Part shown: positions 43,496-51,682 of the stretch, piece by piece
How positions within the stretch are numbered: position 1 is the stretch's first letter
Layout of the letters: each line of letters starts with the position of its first letter
Origin: Caballeronia hypogeia
Lineage (GTDB): Bacteria; Pseudomonadota; Gammaproteobacteria; Burkholderiales; Burkholderiaceae
Direction: 5' to 3'
Assembly (NCBI RefSeq): GCF_001544875.2
Contig: NZ_FCOA02000031.1
Span: forward strand, 20,626 to 84,625
Length of the DNA: 64,000 bases
Notes under the pieces: generated by a model
What the model was told of the DNA's origin: nothing
Seen by the model: only the letters and a program-made list of their open reading frames with translations
Databases searched by the model: none
Program-made: the position numbers and the translations under genes

Positions 43496-44119
43496 ATGGG
43501 GCGCAGTTCCGTGCAGGCAGTATCCGAACCGGCGGAGGCCGGGATTGACCGGGTGGCACTCGGACAAGCGATCCGGAGTCTGCGCAAGGCGCAGGCGAAG
43601 ACGCTTGCTGACCTTGCGTCCGCAACAGGACGATCGGTTAGCTTTATTAGCCAGCTCGAACGTGGTAACGCTGAAAGCACTATCTCTGATCTGAGGCGAT
43701 TGGCCAATACGCTTGGCGTGCCACTCAACTGGTTCTTGATGTCGGAGTTCAAACCGGCAGAAGAGGTCGGCCACATCGTCCGCGCCGCATCGCGTCGGAA
43801 ACTCGAAACAGAGACGGATGGTCTCGTGGAGGAAGTGCTTTCGCCCTCCACCAATACCGGTGGAGTGTTTGTGACATTTCTGAGCACGATCGCCCCCGGC
43901 GCACTTCTGGCAGAGCCGATAGAGCGAGATACCGAAGAAGAAGGCTATGTCGTCAAGGGAGAACTGGAGCTTTGGATCGAGGACCAGGCGTCCCTGCTAA
44001 CGGCAGGGGACAGCTTTCGGATTGATGGCCAACCTTATCGATGGGTGAACCGCGGCGAAACGGAAGCTGTCGTGGTTTGGGTAGTATCGTCTCCCACCAA
44101 GCATCAAAACAGTCGATAG
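43496..44119 (+). CDS. XRE-family regulator with C-terminal cupin domain (regulator 2)
   Basis: A 207-residue regulator. The ATG at 43496 has GTGGAGG ahead; the GTG at 43436 would start inside the operator. HTH: IRSLRKAQAKTLADLASATGRSVSFISQLERGNAESTISDLRRLANTLG. Cupin: RDTEEEGYVVKGELELWIED, AGDSFRI, VVWVVSSPT. It is a paralogue of regulator 1 at 23647 with the same recognition-helix core (SxSFISQLERG), so both may bind the same dyads. It closes the catabolic block on the right side. The ligand is expected to be a small pathway molecule. Confidence 0.9.
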   Translation: MGRSSVQAVSEPAEAGIDRVALGQAIRSLRKAQAKTLADLASATGRSVSFISQLERGNAESTISDLRRLANTLGVPLNWFLMSEFKPAEEVGHIVRAASRRKLETETDGLVEEVLSPSTNTGGVFVTFLSTIAPGALLAEPIERDTEEEGYVVKGELELWIEDQASLLTAGDSFRIDGQPYRWVNRGETEAVVVWVVSSPTKHQNSR

Positions 44120-44619
44120 GGTCTCGTGTTTCCCTGACGAGAAATACCGGACTGAAGACATCCAGCCATTCGCTGCTTAATCGCGCGGGGTGTCAGGGCT
44201 CGACGTCCTAACCCTCAGCGGTAATGGCCCGCGTCGACAGCAACGGCGTTGCCCTTCAAGCGATCGATGTGCGATCCGAGCGTTCAGGGTTCCAAAGGCG
44301 GAAGTTGGCAGTATTAACGGGCAATGCGCCGATATCGGCATGACAGTTAAGGGGTCGGGCTTCGTGATTGCGAACAGTCGAATCATGGTGGGACTTTCAC
44401 GATCCCTTCACGCCGCGCTACGGCCTGGAAGAGATACTTTCGGTTGAGTCGAATTAGGCGATTCAGTTGTTGATCCATCGAGGGTCGATGACATCGTTGT
44501 TTTTTGAGCCCTTTTTTTGGGTTCATTGGGGCCCGGGCGAGGGAAACCATTTCTCACTCACTCGAGACGGGCATGGTGAAGTCGAACCTCATCGCGAAGC
44601 GGAAAGACGCAGGAGCGTT
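44120..44619 (+). other. Intergenic region, no supported gene
   Basis: Short frames in both strands only. A run TTTTTTGAGCCCTTTTTTTGG occurs at about 44499-44519. No promoter of the TATAGT type is present. Confidence 0.3.
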
Positions 44620-45411
44620 ATGCCAACAGAAATCGATCCATCTCTATCCGGGGATGACGTAGAAACCAATCATAGAGTCGCGATTGTCACCGGTGCAGCC
44701 GGGGGCATTGGTGGAGCAGTCTGTATCCGCCTGGCCGAACGCGGATGGTCCGTTGTTCTTGCGGCCCGCACGGAGAAAGCTGCGGCCGAAGTGCTATCTC
44801 GCTGTCGTGCCCTCAATGCGGAAGCGGAAGTTTTTCCAGGAGATGTAACTCAAGCTCAATACATGCGTGACTTGGTGGCATTCGCTGTGGAGCGCTTTGG
44901 AAGGCTTGACGGCTTCGTGAGTAACGCAGGGTTGGCGGGACATCTCGAAGCAGTCACGGACTATCCAGACGAGGTATTTGATCTCGTTATGAATGTCAAT
45001 GTCCGGGCCACATTCCTCGCGCTGAAGCATTCGCTCCCGGCCCTGCGGGCGAGCGGGGGAGGTAGCTTCGTGGCAACCGCATCCACATCAGCGATCCGCG
45101 GCCGCGCAAACCTGTCTGCGTATGTGGCAAGCAAACACGCGGTCTTGGGTCTTGTGAGAAGTGCCGCCCTCGAATGCATCGGAACGGGAGCGCGGGTGAA
45201 CGCGGTCCTTCCTGGTCCAATTCAAACGGCGTTGATTGATTCTCTGAATGAGATGGCGTCGAAGCGTGGAAACCCCATCACTAGAGCGACGCAGACCCCG
45301 TATGGAAAACCGGAGGACGTGGCCAACACGGTTGCATTCCTGCTCTCATCAGAATCGTCTCACATGAACGGGGCGTCGATCGTATTAGACGCTGGAAGCA
45401 CCGTGGCTTAG
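44620..45411 (+). CDS. Short-chain dehydrogenase/reductase (classical SDR)
   Basis: A 263-residue classical SDR from the ATG at 44620, with AGGAG (44611-44615) ahead. The cofactor motif is VTGAAGGIGGAV, followed by NAGLAG (NNAG-type), TASTSA with the Ser, and YVASKHA with the catalytic Tyr and Lys. The C-terminal VAFLLSSESSHMNGASIVLDAGST is standard. Cofactor preference is likely NAD(H) or NADP(H); the Arg in AARTEKAA after the second strand leans to NADP. It stands alone on the plus strand, facing the minus-strand HD/aldolase genes. Confidence 0.88.
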   Translation: MPTEIDPSLSGDDVETNHRVAIVTGAAGGIGGAVCIRLAERGWSVVLAARTEKAAAEVLSRCRALNAEAEVFPGDVTQAQYMRDLVAFAVERFGRLDGFVSNAGLAGHLEAVTDYPDEVFDLVMNVNVRATFLALKHSLPALRASGGGSFVATASTSAIRGRANLSAYVASKHAVLGLVRSAALECIGTGARVNAVLPGPIQTALIDSLNEMASKRGNPITRATQTPYGKPEDVANTVAFLLSSESSHMNGASIVLDAGSTVA

Positions 45412-45701
45412 TCGTGGTCCTGAACCGAGTGCTCGCATAGACGCGGGCAGGTCCGATGGGGCTCCTGTTGGAGAGTGGCGCGGATTGCCTCAGTCACCAA
45501 CATAAGCACTGGTGCCACTGAGCCGGCAGTCGTTGCCAGAGGCGCAGACGGAGCCCCATACCGCGCGAGCGGTCTAATCAGATGGTACATCGCGGTCGAC
45601 CCTAAACACCGCGGTCCTCCAGGATTTTGGCGTCCCTGGTGTGTCGTGTGATTCATGAACCCGCGCTTCGCTCGAGTATCATAGATCACCGTCGCTCATT
45701 C

Positions 45702-46274
45702 TCAGTCACCGTAGCGGAACTTGTTGCGCGCGAAGACTTTTTGCACCATCGGCTCGAAGAACTCCAAAGGCAGATTGTCGTAGTCAGGATCGAACGAAAC
45801 CTGGTCCCACTTCTCGCACCAGTCGACGGCGCGCTGGTACAGCGGATGGTCACGGTACCGGTCCCGTTCGTTCCGGTCGCGACCAACATGATGATAATAG
45901 TAGTACCCTTGGAAAACCGCGTGATGTTTGAGGATCCAGAGATTGTCGTCCGAGATATAAGGACGCAGGATCGCAACCGCGAGTTCGCAATGATTCTCCG
46001 GCGCCAGCGTATCACCTACGTCATGCAGAAGCGTCATCACGATCGTGTCTTCATCGGCGCCATCGCGGTATGCGCGCGTGGCGGCCTGCAGTGAATGCTC
46101 ATAGCGGTCGATCTTGTATCCGACGCGATCCCCCTTCAATTGCTTCAGCAGTTCGAGCACGCTATTCGCAAGGCTGATGAAAAGCGGTTCGAATTTCTTC
46201 TCGAGAAATCGATATTCCTCCTCGGTGCCTTGATCCATGCGAGTGAACGAAACCGTGTCGTTGACGATACCCAT
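45702..46274 (-). CDS. HD-domain protein, PhnZ/TmpB-like diiron oxygenase or phosphohydrolase
   Basis: About 190 residues. The start is uncertain: ATG at 46274 (MGIVNDTVSFTRM) has AAGGA at a good distance; ATG at 46295 is an alternative. The metal-ligand series is visible: YEHSLQAA, LLHDVGD, the pair HH in KHHAVFQGYYY, and a late Asp (WDQVSFDPDYD). Small single-domain HD proteins of this plan include the mixed-valent diiron oxygenases PhnZ and TmpB as well as phosphohydrolases. No phosphonate gene is nearby, so oxygenase activity is a hypothesis. It is the distal gene of a minus-strand pair with the class II aldolase. Confidence 0.75.
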   Translation of the reverse strand: MGIVNDTVSFTRMDQGTEEEYRFLEKKFEPLFISLANSVLELLKQLKGDRVGYKIDRYEHSLQAATRAYRDGADEDTIVMTLLHDVGDTLAPENHCELAVAILRPYISDDNLWILKHHAVFQGYYYYHHVGRDRNERDRYRDHPLYQRAVDWCEKWDQVSFDPDYDNLPLEFFEPMVQKVFARNKFRYGD

Positions 46275-46371
46275 GTGCGGTCCTTGCGAATTCATTGCCT
46301 TGAGACGGAGTCGGTCGCAGCGCCTCTGAATCAGTCTGATGTCCGGCGGTTTGCGAGAATGCCAGCGAACG

Positions 46372-47142
46372 TCAGGTGCGCCAGCCTGGATCTTCCCTGT
46401 CGAGTATGCGCTGCAACGCGTCCAGATGCGCGCGCGCCGCCGCCGGAGCATAGTGCCTGAAATCGGCTGCGGTTCTGCTGGCCGTCTCGTGATCGATCTC
46501 GGCGAGCTTTTGATTCATGGACACCGCAAGAACCTGGTTCTGTGCTGCGCGTTCGAGATAGTAGAGGTCGTCGAATGCTTCAGCGACACTCGCCCCGATC
46601 ACGAGCGGGCCATGACTTTTCAACAGCAAAGCGCTGCTGTCACCCAATGCACGCACCATGCGCGCGCCTTCGCCGCCGCTCAGCGCGAGACCCTGAAAGG
46701 CTTCCGTGGTGTCGTCGTCGTAAGCGATTCGTCCATAGAAGCGAGTGGCGTTCTGATGACACATGAGGAGTCTGCCGCGATCGAGCGAAGCAATCGCCGT
46801 CGCGTAGGGCATATGCGTATGCAGGACGCAAAGCGCGTCGGGTCTCGCTCGATGAATCTCGGAATGGATATGAAAGGCGGTCAGCTCAACCTCGCCGTGA
46901 CCCTCGATGACACAGCCCTGTTCGTCGACCACCAGAAGATCACTCGCTTGCATCTCCGAGAAGTGCCGGCCGAAAGGATTGATCAGGTAGCAGCCCGGTC
47001 GGTCCGGTAGCATCGCACTGAAATGGTTGCAGGTTCCTTCATGGAAGCCAAGTCTGGCTGCCCAACGAAAGGCCGCGGTCAGGTCTTCGCGAACGCGAAT
47101 TGTCGCAATGCAATCCCGCTCGATCAAATCGGTCGTCGACAT
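46372..47142 (-). CDS. Class II aldolase/adducin-family protein
   Basis: A 256-residue zinc-type aldolase-fold protein. The start at 47142 (MSTTDLIERDC) has AGGGAAC ahead. Zinc ligands are seen in VLHTHMPYATAIA and in LLKSHGPLVIG. The phosphate-loop segment TCNHFSAMLPDRPGCYLINPFGRHF differs from the GNxS-R of fuculose-1-P aldolase, so a phosphorylated substrate is not assured. The family includes 4-epimerases and decarboxylating variants. The gntR gene lies 34 bases upstream in the same direction, so this gene and the HD gene are likely under GntR control. Confidence 0.85.
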   Translation of the reverse strand: MSTTDLIERDCIATIRVREDLTAAFRWAARLGFHEGTCNHFSAMLPDRPGCYLINPFGRHFSEMQASDLLVVDEQGCVIEGHGEVELTAFHIHSEIHRARPDALCVLHTHMPYATAIASLDRGRLLMCHQNATRFYGRIAYDDDTTEAFQGLALSGGEGARMVRALGDSSALLLKSHGPLVIGASVAEAFDDLYYLERAAQNQVLAVSMNQKLAEIDHETASRTAADFRHYAPAAARAHLDALQRILDREDPGWRT

Positions 47143-47176
47143 GGTGTTCCCTTTGGTGGGCGACTGTAATGGCGTA

Positions 47177-47872
47177 TCAGTTGTCGGAGCGAACTTCGCT
47201 ATGGCGTACGGATTCCAGGAATTGCGGACCCACGGTTTCGTTGTGGTGCTGCGCCGCATGGGCGGCGCCTTTCGCGTCGCCTCGCAAGATCGCCTCGATG
47301 ATGGGCGCGTGCTGGGGAATGAGTTCCTGCAGGCGATCGGCGTAGAAAGAATTGCTCGATTGAATGAAAAGCTTCACCTGCTGCGCGACCAGCCGGTAGT
47401 GCTCGAGCAGGCGCGAATGTTCAGCCGCTTCGACGATCGCGAAATGGAGGTCGAAGTCCAATCGGCTGGCGGCCGTGTGATCGTCCTTATGGCAGGCGTC
47501 GACGAACCGCTCCCACAGATCTTGCAGGAGCAGTCTCTTTTCCTCGGTCATCCGCTCCGCGGCAAGCCGGGAGGCCAGCCCCTCCAGGCATCCACGCAAT
47601 GTATAGAGCTCCCAGATATCTACTTCGTCCAGCTCGGCGACATGCCAGCCAGAGTAGGGCGTCTGCACGACCAGCCCTTCGGTCGCGAGACGGTGAAGTC
47701 CGGTGCGAACCGTGCCCCGTGCAACCTGCAACTCATTCGCCAGCGCTGCCTCGGTGATCCGCTCGCCCGGGCGTGCCGCCCCTGAGAGAAGGTATTCCCG
47801 CAAGTTGTTGATCGTGAGCGACTCAGTCGATTGACGGACCACTGGGCGTAGCGTTCGAGGACTTCTCTGCAT
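47177..47872 (-). CDS. GntR-family regulator with FCD domain
   Basis: A 231-residue regulator. The winged helix is GERITEAALANELQVARGTVRTGLHRLATEGLVVQTPYSGWHVAEL. The all-helical FCD sensor follows, with metal-type residues in DFDLHFAIVEAAEHSRLL and PQHAPIIEAI and a His-rich AQHHNE. FCD proteins bind carboxylates and similar pathway metabolites. It is divergent from an ABC operon and has a perfect palindrome in its promoter, so it probably controls itself, the aldolase/HD genes and the transporter. Confidence 0.9.
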   Translation of the reverse strand: MQRSPRTLRPVVRQSTESLTINNLREYLLSGAARPGERITEAALANELQVARGTVRTGLHRLATEGLVVQTPYSGWHVAELDEVDIWELYTLRGCLEGLASRLAAERMTEEKRLLLQDLWERFVDACHKDDHTAASRLDFDLHFAIVEAAEHSRLLEHYRLVAQQVKLFIQSSNSFYADRLQELIPQHAPIIEAILRGDAKGAAHAAQHHNETVGPQFLESVRHSEVRSDN

Positions 47873-47899
47873 CTCCGACTCCCAATTTCAGGTAAACCA

Positions 47900-47930
47900 A
47901 GTATAGGTCATCAATTAATTGTCGACAATT
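47900..47930 (-). promoter_or_regulatory. gntR promoter with GntR operator AATTGTCGACAATT
   Basis: The perfect 14-bp palindrome AATTGTCGACAATT (47917-47930) contains the TTGTCGACAA core typical of FadR/FCD-type sites. On the minus strand TTGTCG (47928-47923) acts as a -35 box, 17 bases from TATACT (47905-47900), so binding would shut the gntR promoter. The palindrome also lies about 170 bases before the ABC operon, next to TTGACA at 47936. Confidence 0.7.
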
Positions 47931-48100
47931 GGTAATTGACACCATTGTTGGGGAAGATTTGTCGGCTGACGATGCGACCGTGCTGAGCGTTGTACCAAAG
48001 TGTGGGCCGCGCGCCGGCACGTCGAAAGACTGCCTATCCGCGTCATGCGGGCGTCAACGCCATGCTTGCGACCGACGCCGTTTCAAAAAAGGGAGAGCAC

Positions 48101-49186
48101 ATGAGTCAGCCGTTGGTGCAGTTCAGGAACGTGCAGAAGTCGTATGACGGCGAAAACCTGGTGGTCAAGGATCTCAATCTCAATGTCGCTCAAGGTGAAT
48201 TCCTGACCTTGCTCGGGCCGTCCGGATCCGGAAAAACCACTTCACTGCTGATGCTTGCCGGCTTCGAAACTGCGACGTCCGGCGAGATCCTTCTTGACGG
48301 GAAGCCGATTACGCACATCGCGCCCGAGAAGCGCAACATCGGCATGGTCTTTCAAAACTACGCGCTCTTTCCGCACATGACCGTTGCCGAGAATGTCGCG
48401 TTTCCCTTGAAGGTGAGAAGGGTGGCGACGCGCGACATAACCGACCGCGTACGGCAGGCCCTGGACAAGGTGGGACTCGCGGGCTTCGAGTCCAGACGGC
48501 CCGCGCAGATGTCAGGCGGGCAGCAACAGCGTGTCGCGGTTGCGCGAGCCCTTGTTTTCGAACCGAAACTGGTGTTGATGGACGAGCCGTTGTCAGCACT
48601 CGACAAGCAGCTACGCGAGCAGTTGCAATACGAAATCAAGCGACTCCATCGCGATCTCGGGCTTACCGTCGTCTACGTCACCCATGACCAGACCGAAGCA
48701 CTGGCAATGTCAGATCGCGTCGCGGTCTTTCATCAGGGCGTGATTCAGCAGATCGACGATCCGATCGCGCTGTATGAACAGCCACGCAATGCATTCGTTG
48801 CTCAGTTCATCGGCGAGAACAACGCTTTCGACGGCCAGATCGACACGGTCAATGGCGAGCTGTGCCAGGTTCGTTTGCCGGATGGTTCGCTCATTCCTGC
48901 CCACCGAGTGGTCGAGCGCGGTTCGGGTGAGCGTACACGTCTTTCCCTTCGTCCCGAACGCGTAGTGATCGAGCCAGAAGCAGGCGCGGTCGATATCCGG
49001 GTGCCGGCACGAGTCGTCGATGTGACCTATCTGGGCAAATACGCCAGGGTCCGCCTGCGCGCATGCGGGCTAGAGCACTTTGTCGTCGCAGTCCCCAACG
49101 ACGGCAGAACAAAAGCGTTGGCGCCCACGAGTCTGATCAACATCGGATGGCGCGCGCACGACTGTCGGGCACTGAACGCCGAATAG
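48101..49186 (+). CDS. ABC importer ATP-binding protein (PotA-like), second system
   Basis: A 361-residue ATPase from the ATG at 48101 with GGGAGAG ahead. Walker A GPSGSGKTT, Q-loop MVFQNYALFPHMT, signature MSGGQQQR, Walker B LVLMDEPLSALD, switch His YVTHDQTEA, then a TOBE-type C-terminus (RLSLRPERVVIEPEAG). It is similar in plan to the ATPase at 13553, but here the ATPase gene comes first and the binding protein second. The order potA-potD-potB-potC and the divergent gntR gene mark an independent system. Confidence 0.92.
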   Translation: MSQPLVQFRNVQKSYDGENLVVKDLNLNVAQGEFLTLLGPSGSGKTTSLLMLAGFETATSGEILLDGKPITHIAPEKRNIGMVFQNYALFPHMTVAENVAFPLKVRRVATRDITDRVRQALDKVGLAGFESRRPAQMSGGQQQRVAVARALVFEPKLVLMDEPLSALDKQLREQLQYEIKRLHRDLGLTVVYVTHDQTEALAMSDRVAVFHQGVIQQIDDPIALYEQPRNAFVAQFIGENNAFDGQIDTVNGELCQVRLPDGSLIPAHRVVERGSGERTRLSLRPERVVIEPEAGAVDIRVPARVVDVTYLGKYARVRLRACGLEHFVVAVPNDGRTKALAPTSLINIGWRAHDCRALNAE

Positions 49187-49229
49187 ATCTCAATAGCACG
49201 CCAACTCGGTCCACCTGAAGGAACCACTC

Positions 49230-50306
49230 ATGAAGAATGCAAAGAGTATGTCGCGCCATCGCGTAGCAATCATTGCGGGTCTCTTGTTGTTGCCCGGGTT
49301 CGCATTTGCACAGCAATCCATCACGGTCACGAGTTGGGGAGGCGCGATTGCCGCCGCCCAGCAGAAAGCGATGCAGGACCCGTTCACCGCAAAGACGGGC
49401 ATCAAGGTCATCCCGGAGGACTATGACGGTGGTCTGGCCGAAATCCAGTCGCAGGTCAAGACGGGAAACGTGAAATGGGATGTCGTCAACGTGGAGGCAT
49501 TCGATGCGCTGAAGGGGTGTGACGAAGGCTTGTTCGAAAAAATCGGATTCTCCAAGCTGCCGCCCGGGGATGACGGCGTGCCGGCATCCAAGGACTTCGC
49601 CAAAGGTCTCATGTCGGAATGCGGCGTTCCTACGGACCTTTACGCCAATGTTCTCGCTTATGACAAGGCCAAGTTCGGCGCGAACGGTCCGAAGACGATC
49701 AACGACTTCTTCGATCTCGGCAAATATCCCGGCAAGCGTGCCTTGCGCAAGGCGCCCGGCGTCGCCCTGGAATGGGCGCTGATGGCCGATGGCGTCGCAC
49801 CGGCGGATCTCTACAAAACCCTGGCGACTCCGGCCGGTCTTGATCGTGCCTTCAAAAAACTCGACACCATCAAGCCGCAACTCGTATGGTGGACTGCGGG
49901 CGCCCAACCGCCCCAACTTCTTGCATCGGGCGAAGTCGTCATGACCAGCGTGTATAACGGCCGTATCTACGATGCGAACGTCAAGGACAAGCGGAATTTC
50001 GCCATCGTATGGGACGGACAGGTCCAAATTCCAGAGGGATGGGTCGTACTCAAGAACGGTAAAAAAACGGCTGCCGCACTCGACTTCGTCCGCTTCGCGA
50101 CTGGCACGCAGCCGCTTGCCGCGCAGGCGAACATCATTCCTTATGCACCGCCGCGTACTTCGGCGCTCAACAACGTGACCGGGGCGACCAAGTCTTCACT
50201 TCCGAACGCGGGGCAATCGGGCCGTGCGGTCGTGTCGAATGCCGAGTTCTGGAGCGACAACGGCGACGACATCAACAAGCGCTTCTCGGCGTGGCTCGCG
50301 AAATAA
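49230..50306 (+). CDS. Periplasmic binding protein of the second polyamine-type importer
   Basis: A 358-residue secreted protein. Signal peptide core VAIIAGLLLLPGFAFAQ, then QSITVTSWGGAIAAAQQKAM. Family features are GNVKWDVVNVEAFDALKGCDEGLFEKI and KPQLVWWTAGAQPPQLLASGEVVM, matching in position the WWTSGAQSAQLL motif of the protein at 12457. The ATG at 49230 has AAGGAA ahead; a second in-frame ATG (MSRHRV) would also leave a signal peptide. Ligand class as for PotD-like proteins; a compound related to the class II aldolase is possible because of the shared GntR control. Confidence 0.88.
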   Translation: MKNAKSMSRHRVAIIAGLLLLPGFAFAQQSITVTSWGGAIAAAQQKAMQDPFTAKTGIKVIPEDYDGGLAEIQSQVKTGNVKWDVVNVEAFDALKGCDEGLFEKIGFSKLPPGDDGVPASKDFAKGLMSECGVPTDLYANVLAYDKAKFGANGPKTINDFFDLGKYPGKRALRKAPGVALEWALMADGVAPADLYKTLATPAGLDRAFKKLDTIKPQLVWWTAGAQPPQLLASGEVVMTSVYNGRIYDANVKDKRNFAIVWDGQVQIPEGWVVLKNGKKTAAALDFVRFATGTQPLAAQANIIPYAPPRTSALNNVTGATKSSLPNAGQSGRAVVSNAEFWSDNGDDINKRFSAWLAK

Positions 50307-50309
50307 GCC

Positions 50310-50343
50310 AGGCGCGTGCGCAGAGTGCTCTGCGCACGCGCCT
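50310..50343 (+). other. Strong intercistronic stem-loop after binding-protein gene 2
   Basis: Two 16-base arms (50310-50325 and 50328-50343) are perfectly complementary: AGGCGCGTGCGCAGAG and its inverse. The stem begins 4 bases after the binding-protein stop and has no T-run. It should stabilise the upstream mRNA 3' end and reduce permease expression relative to the binding protein. Confidence 0.75.
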
Positions 50344-50378
50344 CTCCCGATCCCGCTCCTTATCGCCCGGTGCATACC

Positions 50379-51680
50379 ATGATCTCTGATGTCGTCAGCA
50401 ATTCCACGGACGGACGAAGTTCAGCGAAAGTCCTCCCTGGATGCAACGAGGTTTCAGTCCCCGCTGCGCTGCTCAAGCGCAGTCTGCGACAAGCGGAAAG
50501 ACGTGGCCACCTGCGAGCGTACGCGCTCATCGCTCCATTGTTCCTTTTCGTGTTGCTGAGCTTCGTGCTACCGCTTGGGACCATACTCGTCAGAAGCTTT
50601 CACAACACGACCGTTCCAGAAGGTCTGGCCAACACGATCAACGCCGTCAGGGCCTGGAATGGCACGAGGCAAGAGACCCCGCCCGAACCCGTGTACGCAG
50701 CGCTCGCGACGGACATGAAGATCGCAGCTCGCGACCAGACCACCGGCGACATTGCCGCGCGCCTCAATATTGAACAGAGCGGTCTTCGGGCAGCGTTCAT
50801 GAAAGCGAGCCGCCGCGTCAACGCGCGTGACGAGGGTCCATGGAAAGAGGTGTTCGTCGGCGCCGATCCTGCGTGGGGAGAAACGCCGGTCTGGGGGACG
50901 ATTCGCAACCTCGCTTCATCGAACAACGATCTGTTCCTTCTCTCCGCGCTGGACATGCGGCGGGATACGGCCGGTTCCATCGTCATGCAGCCTTCCGCCG
51001 AGCGCGTGTACGTCGATGTATTCCTCCGCACTGCCGGCATCAGCATCATGGTCACGCTGATGTGTCTGGCTCTTGGTTTCCCGATTTCCTATCTCCTGGC
51101 ACATTCGAAAGACCGCGTGGCGAATCTCCTGCTGATACTCGTGCTGCTGCCGTTCTGGACTTCATTGCTGGTGCGTACGACGGCGTGGATCGTTCTGCTT
51201 CAGGAAAACGGTGTGATCAATTCCTTCCTGAAGAGCGTGGGACTGATTTCGTCTCCCGTGCCGATGATGTTCAATCGCTTCGGCGTGGTCATCGCGATGA
51301 CCCACATTCTTCTACCGTTCACGATCCTGCCGATGTATTCCGTGATGCGGCAGATTCCATCTTCGTATGTGCGGGCCGCGCGTTCTCTCGGCGCTTCGCC
51401 GACGACCTGCTTCCTGCGCGTCTATCTCCCGCAATGCGTCCCGGGCATGAGCGCTGGGGCGTTGCTGGTATTCATCCTGGCGCTGGGCTACTACATTACG
51501 CCTGCCCTGCTGGGCGGGGCCGGAGATCAGATGGTCAGCTACTTCATCGCGGATAACCTGACTCGCTCGCTGAACTGGGGTCTCGCCGCGGCGCTCGGTG
51601 CGCTTCTGCTGGTCGCGGTGCTTGCGCTTTACTACGTCTATGATCGCTTCGTCGGGATCACAAACATGAGGCTTGCCTGA
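50379..51680 (+). CDS. ABC importer permease (PotB-like) with large periplasmic insert
   Basis: A 433-residue permease from the ATG at 50379 (MISDVVSNSTDGRSS). The first membrane segment is at about residues 46-72 (YALIAPLFLFVLLSFVLPLGTILV). The second starts only near residue 210 (TAGISIMVTLMCLALGFPISYLL). The intervening stretch of about 135 residues is hydrophilic and probably periplasmic; the same loop is far shorter in the permease at 14620. The EAA loop is AARSLGASPTTCFLRVYLPQCVPG. The upstream stem-loop lies 35 bases before the start. Confidence 0.88.
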   Translation: MISDVVSNSTDGRSSAKVLPGCNEVSVPAALLKRSLRQAERRGHLRAYALIAPLFLFVLLSFVLPLGTILVRSFHNTTVPEGLANTINAVRAWNGTRQETPPEPVYAALATDMKIAARDQTTGDIAARLNIEQSGLRAAFMKASRRVNARDEGPWKEVFVGADPAWGETPVWGTIRNLASSNNDLFLLSALDMRRDTAGSIVMQPSAERVYVDVFLRTAGISIMVTLMCLALGFPISYLLAHSKDRVANLLLILVLLPFWTSLLVRTTAWIVLLQENGVINSFLKSVGLISSPVPMMFNRFGVVIAMTHILLPFTILPMYSVMRQIPSSYVRAARSLGASPTTCFLRVYLPQCVPGMSAGALLVFILALGYYITPALLGGAGDQMVSYFIADNLTRSLNWGLAAALGALLLVAVLALYYVYDRFVGITNMRLA

Positions 51681-51682
51681 TC

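Noticed and set aside
46339..47010. A 223-codon plus-strand frame over the class II aldolase gene
   Set aside because: The minus strand carries the zinc-site motifs and a good ribosome-binding site; the plus frame has neither.
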